Shown: positions 7,149 through 15,021 of the stretch, one piece after another
How positions within the stretch are numbered: the stretch's first letter is position 1
How the letters are laid out: the number at the start of each line of letters is the position of its first letter
The notes under the pieces: model-generated
Told to the model about the DNA's origin: nothing
The model's input: only the letters and a program-made list of their open reading frames with translations
Database searches by the model: none
Program-made: the position numbers and the translations under genes
DNA from: Ruegeria halocynthiae
Lineage (GTDB): Bacteria; Pseudomonadota; Alphaproteobacteria; Rhodobacterales; Rhodobacteraceae
Assembly (NCBI RefSeq): GCF_000743705.1
Contig: NZ_JQEZ01000002.1
Location: forward strand, 1 to 41,248
DNA: 41,248 nt
Reading direction: 5' to 3'

Positions 7149-9101
7149 ATGGACCAGGTTTTTGTGTCCTACACGCATAAGAACAAGGCACTTGTCGAGC
7201 CGGTTGTGAAGTTTCTTAAGTCGCATGGATTGTCCGTTTATTGGGACAATCAATTAAGGCCCGGAGAATGGGAACCTCAGCTGGAACAGAAGATCGCGGC
7301 CTCGGAAGTTTTCATTATCTTTGTTACGCGCGACATCCTGGACCCGCGCGAAGACGGCTCGGGAACAAGTTACGTCTTCAATGAAATCAACATGGCGATT
7401 GACGCCGGGATCAAGTATATCTTTCCCATCATCGTAGGCCGGATATCGCTGAACAACGATTTCGAGCAGCTCAGCCGGTTCCATGGGCTGAAGGTCGATG
7501 CCATCGAGGATGTGGTCGCCTCACAGGAATTTTGGGGCCATGTCAAATCCTTCAAGGCATACATAGAATCTGGTGGGCGGGCATCGGAAAACCTGCCGAC
7601 CCATTCCGCCGATGCAGATATGGTCGGCTGGCCGGTCGCGGGTGACAATCTGGTCGAGCGTCAGGCGCTTGCACTGGCCGTGATGCTGCTTGAGGGAGAG
7701 CAGCCCTTTTTGATCAATGATGCGGCCAAATGGCTGCAAAAGCTTATAGAAGATAAGCTGCGCCCGATGACGGAAGAAGAAACCAACGCCCAGCCCCGGG
7801 TGTTCGGGGGCACCGGTCAGAGCGCCTTGCTGGACAGCATCGGCGCTCAACGTCTTGTGCCCGAAGCCGGTAACAACAGCGGTGTGCAGTTGCTGGAATT
7901 CAAACGGCCGGGACATGCGGCGCAGTTGCTTCAATACCTGTGGTCCGAGCAACCCGAAGTCCGATCGCTTCTGGTCGATTGGTTGCAGCGCATATTCGAA
8001 AGCGATGATCACAGGTCGCTGGCGCTGCATCTGGGTCGGGGATTGACCCACCTAGCGCGGATCGATCTTGCGGGTCTGGAATATGAGATGCTGTGGCGTT
8101 TTGTGCGCGCCCCTTTCTCGCACAATGAATTGGTTGTGTTTTCCCAATTGCTTGCCGCGGCCTATGACGAACCCAAAAACCGCCAACGCGTCTCCCAAAT
8201 TCTGGACCGAGTGTATCAGGGCGAGTGGCTGGAACCGGGAGAGGGGCGTGCTCTTGCCATCATCATCGCGCTGGACGCATTGGCCGAACGCAGCCCCGAG
8301 CCTGCCGTAAAGCTGCTGAGAAAAGCCGACAGCTACGTGCGTGCGTCAGGAAAGGCCGGACACAGTTTGCGCAAGGCGATCCTGCACAGCCCTGTGCTGT
8401 GCGGCTCGAAGGAAAGCACTGTCTCTTCGGCGGAAACCCATATCGCTATGGCCGAAGAAGATGTGGCAGAAAAATCAAAGGATACCAGCCCGGACCTGCC
8501 CGAGACTGAGGTCGAGGTCAGCGAAGCGGCGGACGACGCGGCAAAAGACGAGGCTGCAACAGACGATACGGTTGAGGGTGAATCCGCTGAGGATACGGCC
8601 CGCAATAGCAACAGCACCTACTCCGCGCAGTTTCTTGTGGCCTTGGCCAAATGGATAGATGAACCGATTTCGGACAGAAAAAAATTGATCCGTCGCCAGT
8701 TTCCGTTGTGGATGTTCATGTCGGCGTTCCAACGGATGCCGCTGTATAGAAAGAGCGCACCCGATCTTCTGACACTGGAAGAACTGGTGGTTGATCTTGG
8801 CGGGCGCGACAGTGCCATTCTGGATCATATGGTCAATGGGTTCTGCCGCGCGGCGCTGGCAAAAGCCCAGCCGGGATCAGAGTATCGTGCGGTGCAGCAT
8901 ATGAATCTGGTCTGCCGATTATTTGCGCATGAACGAAAGAAAAGTGCGCACAGAAAAACCGGGGAAGATGATCCCTATCTGGTGTTCTTGCGGCGCTGCC
9001 ATCAGCAGATCATAGCCAGCGACACCGGACGCGAAGCGCACCTGCTGCGGGGCTGTCAAAAATACATGTCGGCGCAGGATATCTCATTCATTGTGGATTG
9101 A
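7149..9101 (+). CDS. TIR-domain protein
   Basis: A 650-aa cytoplasmic protein, first gene of a long operon. Residues 1-~130 form a TIR domain: the opening strand VFVSYTHKN, SVYWDNQLRPGEWEP near 29-43, and FIIFVTRDIL at 55-64. Glu79 in SYVFNEINMA sits where NAD-cleaving TIR domains carry their catalytic glutamate. Bacterial TIR domains of this type consume NAD or produce cyclic ADP-ribose-like messengers in immunity. Residues ~150-425 are helical and unrecognised, perhaps a sensor. About 426-488 is a highly acidic Ala/Glu/Asp/Thr linker, followed by a second helical domain to the end. No signal peptide or membrane segment is present. The next gene begins 15 bp later, behind an AAGGA site. It may be the intracellular effector of the envelope module downstream (inference). 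Confidence 0.8.
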   Translation: MDQVFVSYTHKNKALVEPVVKFLKSHGLSVYWDNQLRPGEWEPQLEQKIAASEVFIIFVTRDILDPREDGSGTSYVFNEINMAIDAGIKYIFPIIVGRISLNNDFEQLSRFHGLKVDAIEDVVASQEFWGHVKSFKAYIESGGRASENLPTHSADADMVGWPVAGDNLVERQALALAVMLLEGEQPFLINDAAKWLQKLIEDKLRPMTEEETNAQPRVFGGTGQSALLDSIGAQRLVPEAGNNSGVQLLEFKRPGHAAQLLQYLWSEQPEVRSLLVDWLQRIFESDDHRSLALHLGRGLTHLARIDLAGLEYEMLWRFVRAPFSHNELVVFSQLLAAAYDEPKNRQRVSQILDRVYQGEWLEPGEGRALAIIIALDALAERSPEPAVKLLRKADSYVRASGKAGHSLRKAILHSPVLCGSKESTVSSAETHIAMAEEDVAEKSKDTSPDLPETEVEVSEAADDAAKDEAATDDTVEGESAEDTARNSNSTYSAQFLVALAKWIDEPISDRKKLIRRQFPLWMFMSAFQRMPLYRKSAPDLLTLEELVVDLGGRDSAILDHMVNGFCRAALAKAQPGSEYRAVQHMNLVCRLFAHERKKSAHRKTGEDDPYLVFLRRCHQQIIASDTGREAHLLRGCQKYMSAQDISFIVD

Positions 9102-9116
9102 ACAGAAAGGACCGAA

Positions 9117-9971
9117 ATGAGTCTGGTCATACCATTGGACAGTCTTCCTAAACCCAAGCCCGGCTGGGAAATCTGGGGGCGCACAAAAAACAACGAGTTG
9201 GTGGCTCTGGGCGAATTTGCAAAGTTGTCGATCGGGCAAAGGATTCTGGGCACCTACGCTCATTTCTACCACGTGGATATGACCCCGCAGGAAGTTTCCT
9301 TTGACTCAGATGTCAGGTCGGGCATTGGGGAATTACATTTCAAGGTCCGGTTTGATGTGACCTGTGCGGTGACAAAAACACGGGTTTCCGAACTGTTGCC
9401 GGTCGCTGATCCGATTGCGCAGTTCGTAAAAAAGGCCCTCACCGATGAGGCGCATTCCATGGCCGAAAAACACGATGCCATGCAGGACCGGGCGTTTCAG
9501 AAAGAACTGACAGAGATCGTTGATCCCAAACGGGGCGGCAGCCTGGATTGCGGACCGTTCCACATTCAGCGTGCGGTGATCAAGGTTCAGTTGCCGGAAG
9601 AACTGAAGGCAGAAAGCGAAATCGAGGCGGTCATGACGGGCTTGCCGTCTAAAATTCTGCTTGCTCAGTCCCGCGGGGAAGACGGGCTGGTTGAACGTCT
9701 GGAAAAGACGTTGGCAAGATTCCAGAAATTCCAACTTATTCAAAATGATGTGACACTCGACACTGCTAAACAAGCGGCAGAGATGACCAAACTGATTCAA
9801 GAGGCGGAGCGGGAGGACGATCCTGACCTTGTACATATAGGATTGCTCAAGAAAGCACGTCAGAACATGATCACAAGCCCCGAAATGAGTGGCCCCGGTG
9901 CCACGGCGGCGGGCTCCGCCGGGGTCAATGAACTGCCCAAACCCTCGGACGATCCCGACGACCTGAATTAA
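9117..9971 (+). CDS. Hypothetical protein, possibly SPFH/Band-7-like
   Basis: A 284-aa soluble protein without signal peptide. Residues ~70-200 alternate strands and helices in an order like SPFH/Band-7 domains: a beta stretch (LHFKVRFDVTCAV), a DP-containing loop, a long helix region (VKKALTDEAHSMAEKH), and a late strand (FHIQRAVIKVQLPEEL) comparable to the 'gI.v..v.i..i.lP' end of SPFH domains. A charged helical segment (~200-255) and a Gly/Pro/Asp-rich tail follow. The fold assignment is tentative. It sits between the TIR gene and a small membrane protein, so a scaffold role at the inner membrane would fit. A profile-profile search would decide. Confidence 0.55.
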   Translation: MSLVIPLDSLPKPKPGWEIWGRTKNNELVALGEFAKLSIGQRILGTYAHFYHVDMTPQEVSFDSDVRSGIGELHFKVRFDVTCAVTKTRVSELLPVADPIAQFVKKALTDEAHSMAEKHDAMQDRAFQKELTEIVDPKRGGSLDCGPFHIQRAVIKVQLPEELKAESEIEAVMTGLPSKILLAQSRGEDGLVERLEKTLARFQKFQLIQNDVTLDTAKQAAEMTKLIQEAEREDDPDLVHIGLLKKARQNMITSPEMSGPGATAAGSAGVNELPKPSDDPDDLN

Positions 9972-9991
9972 ATCCACCTTAAGAGACGAAT

Positions 9992-10414
9992 ATGCTTGGT
10001 TATCTTGTTCCTGATCCGCTGCAACGCCTGTTTGTTTCCCTGGTTGGAAGCTTGCCGTTGATACTGCAACAAGTGGGATTCGCCTTGCTGTGTGCGGGGT
10101 TTCTGCTTGTCATCTCCTACATCCTGCGGCTGGCGCTGCTGCATCTGGACGTGCATCTGGCGCTGCAGTCCCAGCGCCGGACCGAAAAGGTGTCGACCGT
10201 GGCCTACATGACCGGTTGGACCGGCAAGTGGCAATGGTGCGCGATTATTGGGGTCTGCGCCGTGATGCTGTCTGCGACGGTGGTGTTTTCGGTTATCCGA
10301 AGCGCCAAGCTGGACCCGGCCAGCCCGGCCTATTCTCTGGTCCGCACTGTGCAAATCTGCCTCGCGCCGAATTCGGGCAATGGCGATACCATGGCGCGCT
10401 GCCTGAAGCGATGA
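9992..10414 (+). CDS. Small two-helix membrane protein
   Basis: A 140-aa protein with two clear hydrophobic helices: about residues 20-50 (LPLILQQVGFALLCAGFLLVISYIL…) and 82-102 (CAIIGVCAVMLSATVVFSVI). Between them is a basic loop of ~30 residues (HLALQSQRRTEKVSTV). The C-terminal ~35 residues contain two cysteines and may lie in the periplasm. I recognise no family. It lies 20 bp after the SPFH-like gene and 71 bp before the vWA gene, in the same direction, so it is probably part of the complex. Confidence 0.6.
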   Translation: MLGYLVPDPLQRLFVSLVGSLPLILQQVGFALLCAGFLLVISYILRLALLHLDVHLALQSQRRTEKVSTVAYMTGWTGKWQWCAIIGVCAVMLSATVVFSVIRSAKLDPASPAYSLVRTVQICLAPNSGNGDTMARCLKR

Positions 10415-10430
10415 TCGTATCATACAAAAC

Positions 10431-10458
10431 TTGCGCGGTGAACAGAATCCCGTATCTT
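10431..10458 (+). promoter_or_regulatory. Possible internal promoter before the vWA gene
   Basis: TTGCGC at 10431-10436 and TATCTT at 10453-10458 are separated by 16 bp in the widest gap of the first half of the operon. They precede a GGAG ribosome site and the vWA start. This is a weak sigma70-like match only. Confidence 0.25.
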
Positions 10459-10485
10459 CGAAGGCTCATTTGTTTGGAGTGAATT

Positions 10486-13044
10486 ATGTTTAAAGCCTTT
10501 TGTTCGGCGCTTTTTTTGGCGCTTTCCGCTCATATGTCCTTTGCTGAAGACTGCAACCCCACGACTTTGGCTGAGGGGGCAGAGCTGAAGACGGGCATCC
10601 AGAAGCTGCGCACCAAAGTCGACAAACTGACCAGCCGCGCGGAAGGGCAGATTTTTTCGATCCGGTCTCTGCCGGACTCTGTGCAAGAGCAGGTGCCGCC
10701 GCTTCCCGTTGCACCCGTGATGCCAGAGGGAATTCTGGGCGGGGATGGATCTTTGCAATGGAGCTGCGACGCAGACGGAAATCCCACTCCGACAGTCGCT
10801 GAGTATCAGGAACAGATCGATGGCTATGAGCAGGGCGTCGCTGCTTATGAAGCCGAAATTCAGAGCCGCGCCGACGCTATTGAAACCCTTGAACAGACCA
10901 ATGACACTGTCGCCGCGGATGCCAAGCCGGACGCAGATGATGGTGCAACCACCGAAAACAGCGAAGATTCCGGAGACGACGCCCAGATCGCTGAACAAGC
11001 CCCAGAAGATGGCACCGCGCAGGAATCCCAAGCTGCGCCCCAAGAGGCCGACGGTGAAAACAGCACTGTGGAACTGGCCGAAGAAACGCCAACGACGCCT
11101 GCACAGACGACCCCGATGTCTGCCCCTGACAATCCCAACCTGTTTCGCCGCGTGCTGTCGCTGCCCTCGGCCGTGATGAAGGCCGAACCGCGCGACGACG
11201 CCGACGAAAGCCCGTTGCCGACCTTTTCGGTGCTTTACGTGTTTGACGAAAGCCGCGCCAATGGGGGCGACTGGCTGAAGGTCAGCACCTCGTTGCGTGA
11301 AGGCACACAAGGGTGGGTAGAAGCGGATCAAACCCTGCGGTGGAGCAACATGTTGGTGATGGAGTTTGCACCAAAGGGCAAACGCAGCGATGTATTGTTC
11401 TTCCGGGACGATACAACGCTTTCGGATATTGTCGGGTCATTTTCCTATGCTGTTGAGGCAGGGGAAATCTATGAAAGCATTGATACCGAACGCAAACGTC
11501 TGTCCGGCGAGACAGGCTCAACCCCGAATTGGGATCAAAGACTGGTCGCGATGGAACCCGCCTCGGGCGTGACGTTTGGCAACCAGCCCTACCTTTTGCC
11601 GATCCTGGATTGGCGATCTGAGTTGTTTGACGGAACCATTGAAACCAACCTGCTGAAGGTCGCAGCCGTTCCTGCGGATGCCGAGGAAATCTCGGCAGAA
11701 GATTCCAACAGCTTTGACACCGATCTCAACAGCGCCGCCGAGCAGGACGGGGTGCTGCGTGTGGGCGTTGTCTTTGTTGTCGACACGACGATTTCCATGC
11801 GCCCGTTCATCGAGCGGACGCAAACCGCTATCCAGTCTTTCTATGACAGTTTCCAACAATTCGAGAGCGCCAGCTTCGTATCCTTTTCCCTGCTTGGCTT
11901 CCGGGACGAGGTGGAGCAGGCCGAAGGTGTTGAATATACCACCAAGCTGTTCCAGCCTCTCGACCCCGACGCCCCCGTCGAACAGGTTCTTGGAAACCTA
12001 AACCAGATGCAGGAAGCGAATTCTCCGACGGTTCAGTTTCAGGAAGACGGTTTGGCAGGCCTGATCGAAGCCATCGAGCGCAATGACTGGACACCATACG
12101 ATGCACGGTTGGTCGTCTTCATTTCGGACGCATCGATGCGGGCGGGCGAAGACCCGCTGGCCAAGTTTCCCGGCCATACCCCGAGCTCTGTGGCAGAGTT
12201 AGCGCGCAACAAAAATATCGCAATTTTGCCGATTCACTTGCTGACCCCGGCCAATCAGCGCAACGGAAACGCTGACATTGCGCGTCCGCAATACGAAACC
12301 CTTGCGGAGACAGGCGATATCAACAGCGAAAAATACTTTGCCCTGGACGCGACGGACCCGGATTCGTTCCTGAAACGGATGACGTCTTTGACCGATCAGA
12401 TGGCCCGGGCCATCTTTGACGTGAACGCGGGCAAAGTCCTGAGTGTCGATGATGTTCTGGAGCTTGAAGAGGTGCCCGAGGATGACGTTGCCGCCGCCGC
12501 AGTGAACGAGATTTTCCGGGCTCAGCTGGAGAGTCTGGCCTCGGTCTCGGATGGTAGCGCGCCCAGTTTTCTGGCTGGGTGGACGTCGGATCGTGACCTA
12601 TTGGACCCGAATCTTGAAACCCTTGAGGTCAAGGTTTTCCTGACCCGCAACCAGCTCAGTTCGCTGGACAAACAACTTGAAAGCATCGTTGACGCCTTCC
12701 GCAGTGGCGGGGATGACCCGCAAGCCTTCTTTGACAACCTGCAGGCACTGGCGGCACAGACGGCGACCGACCCCGATGTGGTGCACAACAATGACCGCGA
12801 AGCGATGCGGGCGATTTTGCCCAGCTTCCTGCAGAACCTGCCGTACCGCAGCGAGATTCTGTATCTTGACCTGCAGGACTGGAGCAGCTTGAGCCCGGCC
12901 TCGCGATCCGAGTTCATGGAGCAGCTGGACGCCAAGCGTAAATCCTATCAGGCGGTGTTCGAGCAAACGGACCTGTGGCACGACTTTGGCAGCAACGATC
13001 CGTTGCTGCAGGTCTCGCCGATCAGACTGTCGATCCTTCCATAA
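10486..13044 (+). CDS. Secreted vWA-domain protein with SH3-like region
   Basis: An 852-aa exported protein. A signal peptide is clear (hydrophobic core to about residue 20, ending MSFAED). Residues 30-140 are helical, probably coiled coil. About 138-212 is an acidic Ala/Glu/Asp/Gln/Thr linker. Near 215-290 is an SH3b-like segment (GDWLKVS…GWVEADQTLRW). A vWA domain spans about 425-640 with a MIDAS-type motif DTTIS at 433-437, after the strand VGVVFVVD. The C-terminal ~200 residues are helical. vWA domains bind protein ligands through a metal ion. Here the domain would act in the periplasm, probably as a sensing or scaffold subunit beside the ABC transporter encoded next. The ATG follows a GGAG site by a good distance. 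Confidence 0.75.
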   Translation: MFKAFCSALFLALSAHMSFAEDCNPTTLAEGAELKTGIQKLRTKVDKLTSRAEGQIFSIRSLPDSVQEQVPPLPVAPVMPEGILGGDGSLQWSCDADGNPTPTVAEYQEQIDGYEQGVAAYEAEIQSRADAIETLEQTNDTVAADAKPDADDGATTENSEDSGDDAQIAEQAPEDGTAQESQAAPQEADGENSTVELAEETPTTPAQTTPMSAPDNPNLFRRVLSLPSAVMKAEPRDDADESPLPTFSVLYVFDESRANGGDWLKVSTSLREGTQGWVEADQTLRWSNMLVMEFAPKGKRSDVLFFRDDTTLSDIVGSFSYAVEAGEIYESIDTERKRLSGETGSTPNWDQRLVAMEPASGVTFGNQPYLLPILDWRSELFDGTIETNLLKVAAVPADAEEISAEDSNSFDTDLNSAAEQDGVLRVGVVFVVDTTISMRPFIERTQTAIQSFYDSFQQFESASFVSFSLLGFRDEVEQAEGVEYTTKLFQPLDPDAPVEQVLGNLNQMQEANSPTVQFQEDGLAGLIEAIERNDWTPYDARLVVFISDASMRAGEDPLAKFPGHTPSSVAELARNKNIAILPIHLLTPANQRNGNADIARPQYETLAETGDINSEKYFALDATDPDSFLKRMTSLTDQMARAIFDVNAGKVLSVDDVLELEEVPEDDVAAAAVNEIFRAQLESLASVSDGSAPSFLAGWTSDRDLLDPNLETLEVKVFLTRNQLSSLDKQLESIVDAFRSGGDDPQAFFDNLQALAAQTATDPDVVHNNDREAMRAILPSFLQNLPYRSEILYLDLQDWSSLSPASRSEFMEQLDAKRKSYQAVFEQTDLWHDFGSNDPLLQVSPIRLSILP

Positions 13045-13054
13045 GGGCCTAGGT

Positions 13055-13795
13055 ATGAGTGCACCTGTGATGCTGCACATTTCGGGCCTGCACATTGTGC
13101 GACCGGGTCGGGGTGATGCGCCCGAATTCAGGCTATCGGTTCCGGAGTTTCAGGTTCCTGCGGGCGCACGGATCGGGCTGATCGGCGAAAGCGGCAGCGG
13201 CAAGACCAGCTTTCTTGAGCTTCTGGGCCTGCTCGCCTGGCCGGATGAGGTGGCCCGGTTCGATTTCAGACCGGACCGAACCATCGCTGCGGTCGATCTG
13301 ATACCGGCCCTTCTGGAGCGACGGACCAGTCAATTGGCGCAGCTCAGGGCACGCACGATCGGTTTCGTGATGCAGGATGGGGGTTTGCTGCCCTATCTTT
13401 CCGTGCGCGAAAATGCCCGGCTCAGCGCCCGGCTGTCCGGCGTGGGGCTGAATTCCGAACAGATCGCGGCCATGGCGGATGCCCTGGGTCTGGGACAGTA
13501 TCTCGACCGGTTGCAATCTGACCTTTCGGGAGGGCAGAAACAAAGGGCGGCAGTGTTGCGCGCACTGGCCGCCGGGGTCCCGCTGATGCTGGCCGACGAA
13601 CCTACGGCTGCGCTGGACCCGAAGACCTCTGAGGCCGTAATGACCGCAATCGTAAAGTCGACCGATGCGGTTGCGGCCACTCAGATCATCGCCAGCCACA
13701 ACGCCCCGCTGATTGAACGTCACGGGTTCGAGCTGTTCCGCGTCACCGTGACGGAAGGCGACACCTGGCGCCATGCAACACTGGAGGCCGCATGA
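13055..13795 (+). CDS. ABC transporter ATP-binding protein (LolD/MacB type)
   Basis: A 246-aa ATPase with all hallmarks: Walker A GESGSGKT (44-51), Q-loop Gln107, signature LSGGQ (157-161), Walker B LMLADEP (177-183) and switch His215. The ATG at 13055 is chosen because the frame upstream lies inside the vWA gene and this ATG follows its stop by 10 bp. The next gene, an FtsX-type permease, overlaps the stop by four bases, so the two form a transporter of the MacB/LolCDE/FtsEX class. Such transporters act as mechanotransducers that move lipoproteins, toxins or peptides across the periplasm, or activate periplasmic enzymes, rather than as classical importers. Confidence 0.9.
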   Translation: MSAPVMLHISGLHIVRPGRGDAPEFRLSVPEFQVPAGARIGLIGESGSGKTSFLELLGLLAWPDEVARFDFRPDRTIAAVDLIPALLERRTSQLAQLRARTIGFVMQDGGLLPYLSVRENARLSARLSGVGLNSEQIAAMADALGLGQYLDRLQSDLSGGQKQRAAVLRALAAGVPLMLADEPTAALDPKTSEAVMTAIVKSTDAVAATQIIASHNAPLIERHGFELFRVTVTEGDTWRHATLEAA

Positions 13796-15021
13796 CCCGA
13801 ATAAGGTGGTCACAGGTTCTCAACCTGGCCTTTCGTGACCTCGCCCACGGGTGGGGTACCACCTTGTGTTTCAGTGTCGCGGTTGCCGCTGCGCTGCTGC
13901 CATTGCTGATCCTTTTCGGTCTGAAATACGGCGTGGTCAGCAACCTGATCGAAACCCTGCGCGGTGACCCGAATGTCCGCGAGATCAGGCTGGTGCGGGA
14001 TACGCAATTGTCTCCTCAGTGGTTTGAGACCATCGCGGCCCGTGACGATGTGGAATTTATTCTGCCGCGCGGCAATTTCCTTGCGGCATCCGTGCGCTTG
14101 CGAAGCCCGGACGGGCGGCAATTGCTGGATACTCGAATGGTGCCGACGACAGCGAATGATCCCCTGATCATCGGCATCGCCCCGCCTCAGGGTCTGAGCG
14201 AGATCCTTGTCACCACTCGTGTCGCCATCGAAGCGCAGATCGAGGTTGGCAACACGGTCGAACTGATCATCCAGCGCACGGTGGGCGAAGACCGTCAGGC
14301 TGTTCGACATCGGGCGAAGGTTGTCGGCATACTGCCGCGCGATCGATTGCAGACCGACGATATATTCGTGACCCCTGCATTTGAGGACGCGGTGGAAACC
14401 TGGCGTCAGGGTTTTGCCGTGCCGCCGTTGGATTGGGTCGCGCGGGATGGATCCCGCACCCTGCTGCGGCCCGAGCGCAAGAGCTTTTCAAGCTTTCGCC
14501 TGTATACACGCGATGTGCGCGATGTCCCCGTGTTGCGCGACGCCCTGCTGTTGGACGGTCTGGATGTGCGCACCCGTGCCGAAGACGTCATTCGTGTGCT
14601 GATCATCGAACGGGCACTGTCCATCGTGTTCTTCGCCATTACCGTTCTTGGCGCCGTCGGATTTTTACTGACCCTAGGCCTTCATCTGTTGGCCAGCGTC
14701 TCAGAAAAAGCCCGCGAACTGGCCATTCTGCGGCTTTTGGGCCTGACAACGGCCGAGGTTTCCCTGATGCCTTCCATTCAGGGAATGGTCATATCGGGCG
14801 TTGGCGCGGTGATGGCCTGCGGGCTGGCCGCCATCTCGCAGCCGATTGTGAACACCGTTTTCAGTGGCCTGGGCGGGCTGGAAGGCCGCGTGTCCTATCT
14901 AGCCTTGTCTCATTTCGCAGTTGCCTTGGGGGCAACGGTACTGGCTGGAGGCGTGGCCGGATCAATCGCCGGGCTGCGCGCCACCACGATCGAACCCAGA
15001 AAAGGATTGCGCCATGATTGA
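13792..15021 (+). CDS. FtsX-like ABC permease
   Basis: A 409-aa integral membrane protein with the four-helix layout of FtsX/MacB permeases. One helix lies near residues 24-48, then a ~220-residue periplasmic domain, then three helices (about 275-300, 320-350 and 370-395). Between the second and third helices is the cytoplasmic coupling helix EKARELAILRLLGLT, a hallmark of the family (cf. 'R..eia.lralG'). It overlaps the ATPase gene by 4 bp and the FGE-like gene by 8 bp. The periplasmic domain is where the secreted vWA, FGE-like or lipoprotein products could dock (inference). Confidence 0.85.
   Translation: MTRIRWSQVLNLAFRDLAHGWGTTLCFSVAVAAALLPLLILFGLKYGVVSNLIETLRGDPNVREIRLVRDTQLSPQWFETIAARDDVEFILPRGNFLAASVRLRSPDGRQLLDTRMVPTTANDPLIIGIAPPQGLSEILVTTRVAIEAQIEVGNTVELIIQRTVGEDRQAVRHRAKVVGILPRDRLQTDDIFVTPAFEDAVETWRQGFAVPPLDWVARDGSRTLLRPERKSFSSFRLYTRDVRDVPVLRDALLLDGLDVRTRAEDVIRVLIIERALSIVFFAITVLGAVGFLLTLGLHLLASVSEKARELAILRLLGLTTAEVSLMPSIQGMVISGVGAVMACGLAAISQPIVNTVFSGLGGLEGRVSYLALSHFAVALGATVLAGGVAGSIAGLRATTIEPRKGLRHD

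Noticed and set aside
12986..13054. Longer start for the ABC ATPase
   Set aside because: It lies inside the vWA gene; the ATG at 13055 follows that stop directly.
14921..15013. Longer start for the FGE-like protein
   Set aside because: It lies inside the permease gene; the ATG at 15014 gives a signal peptide and a short overlap.
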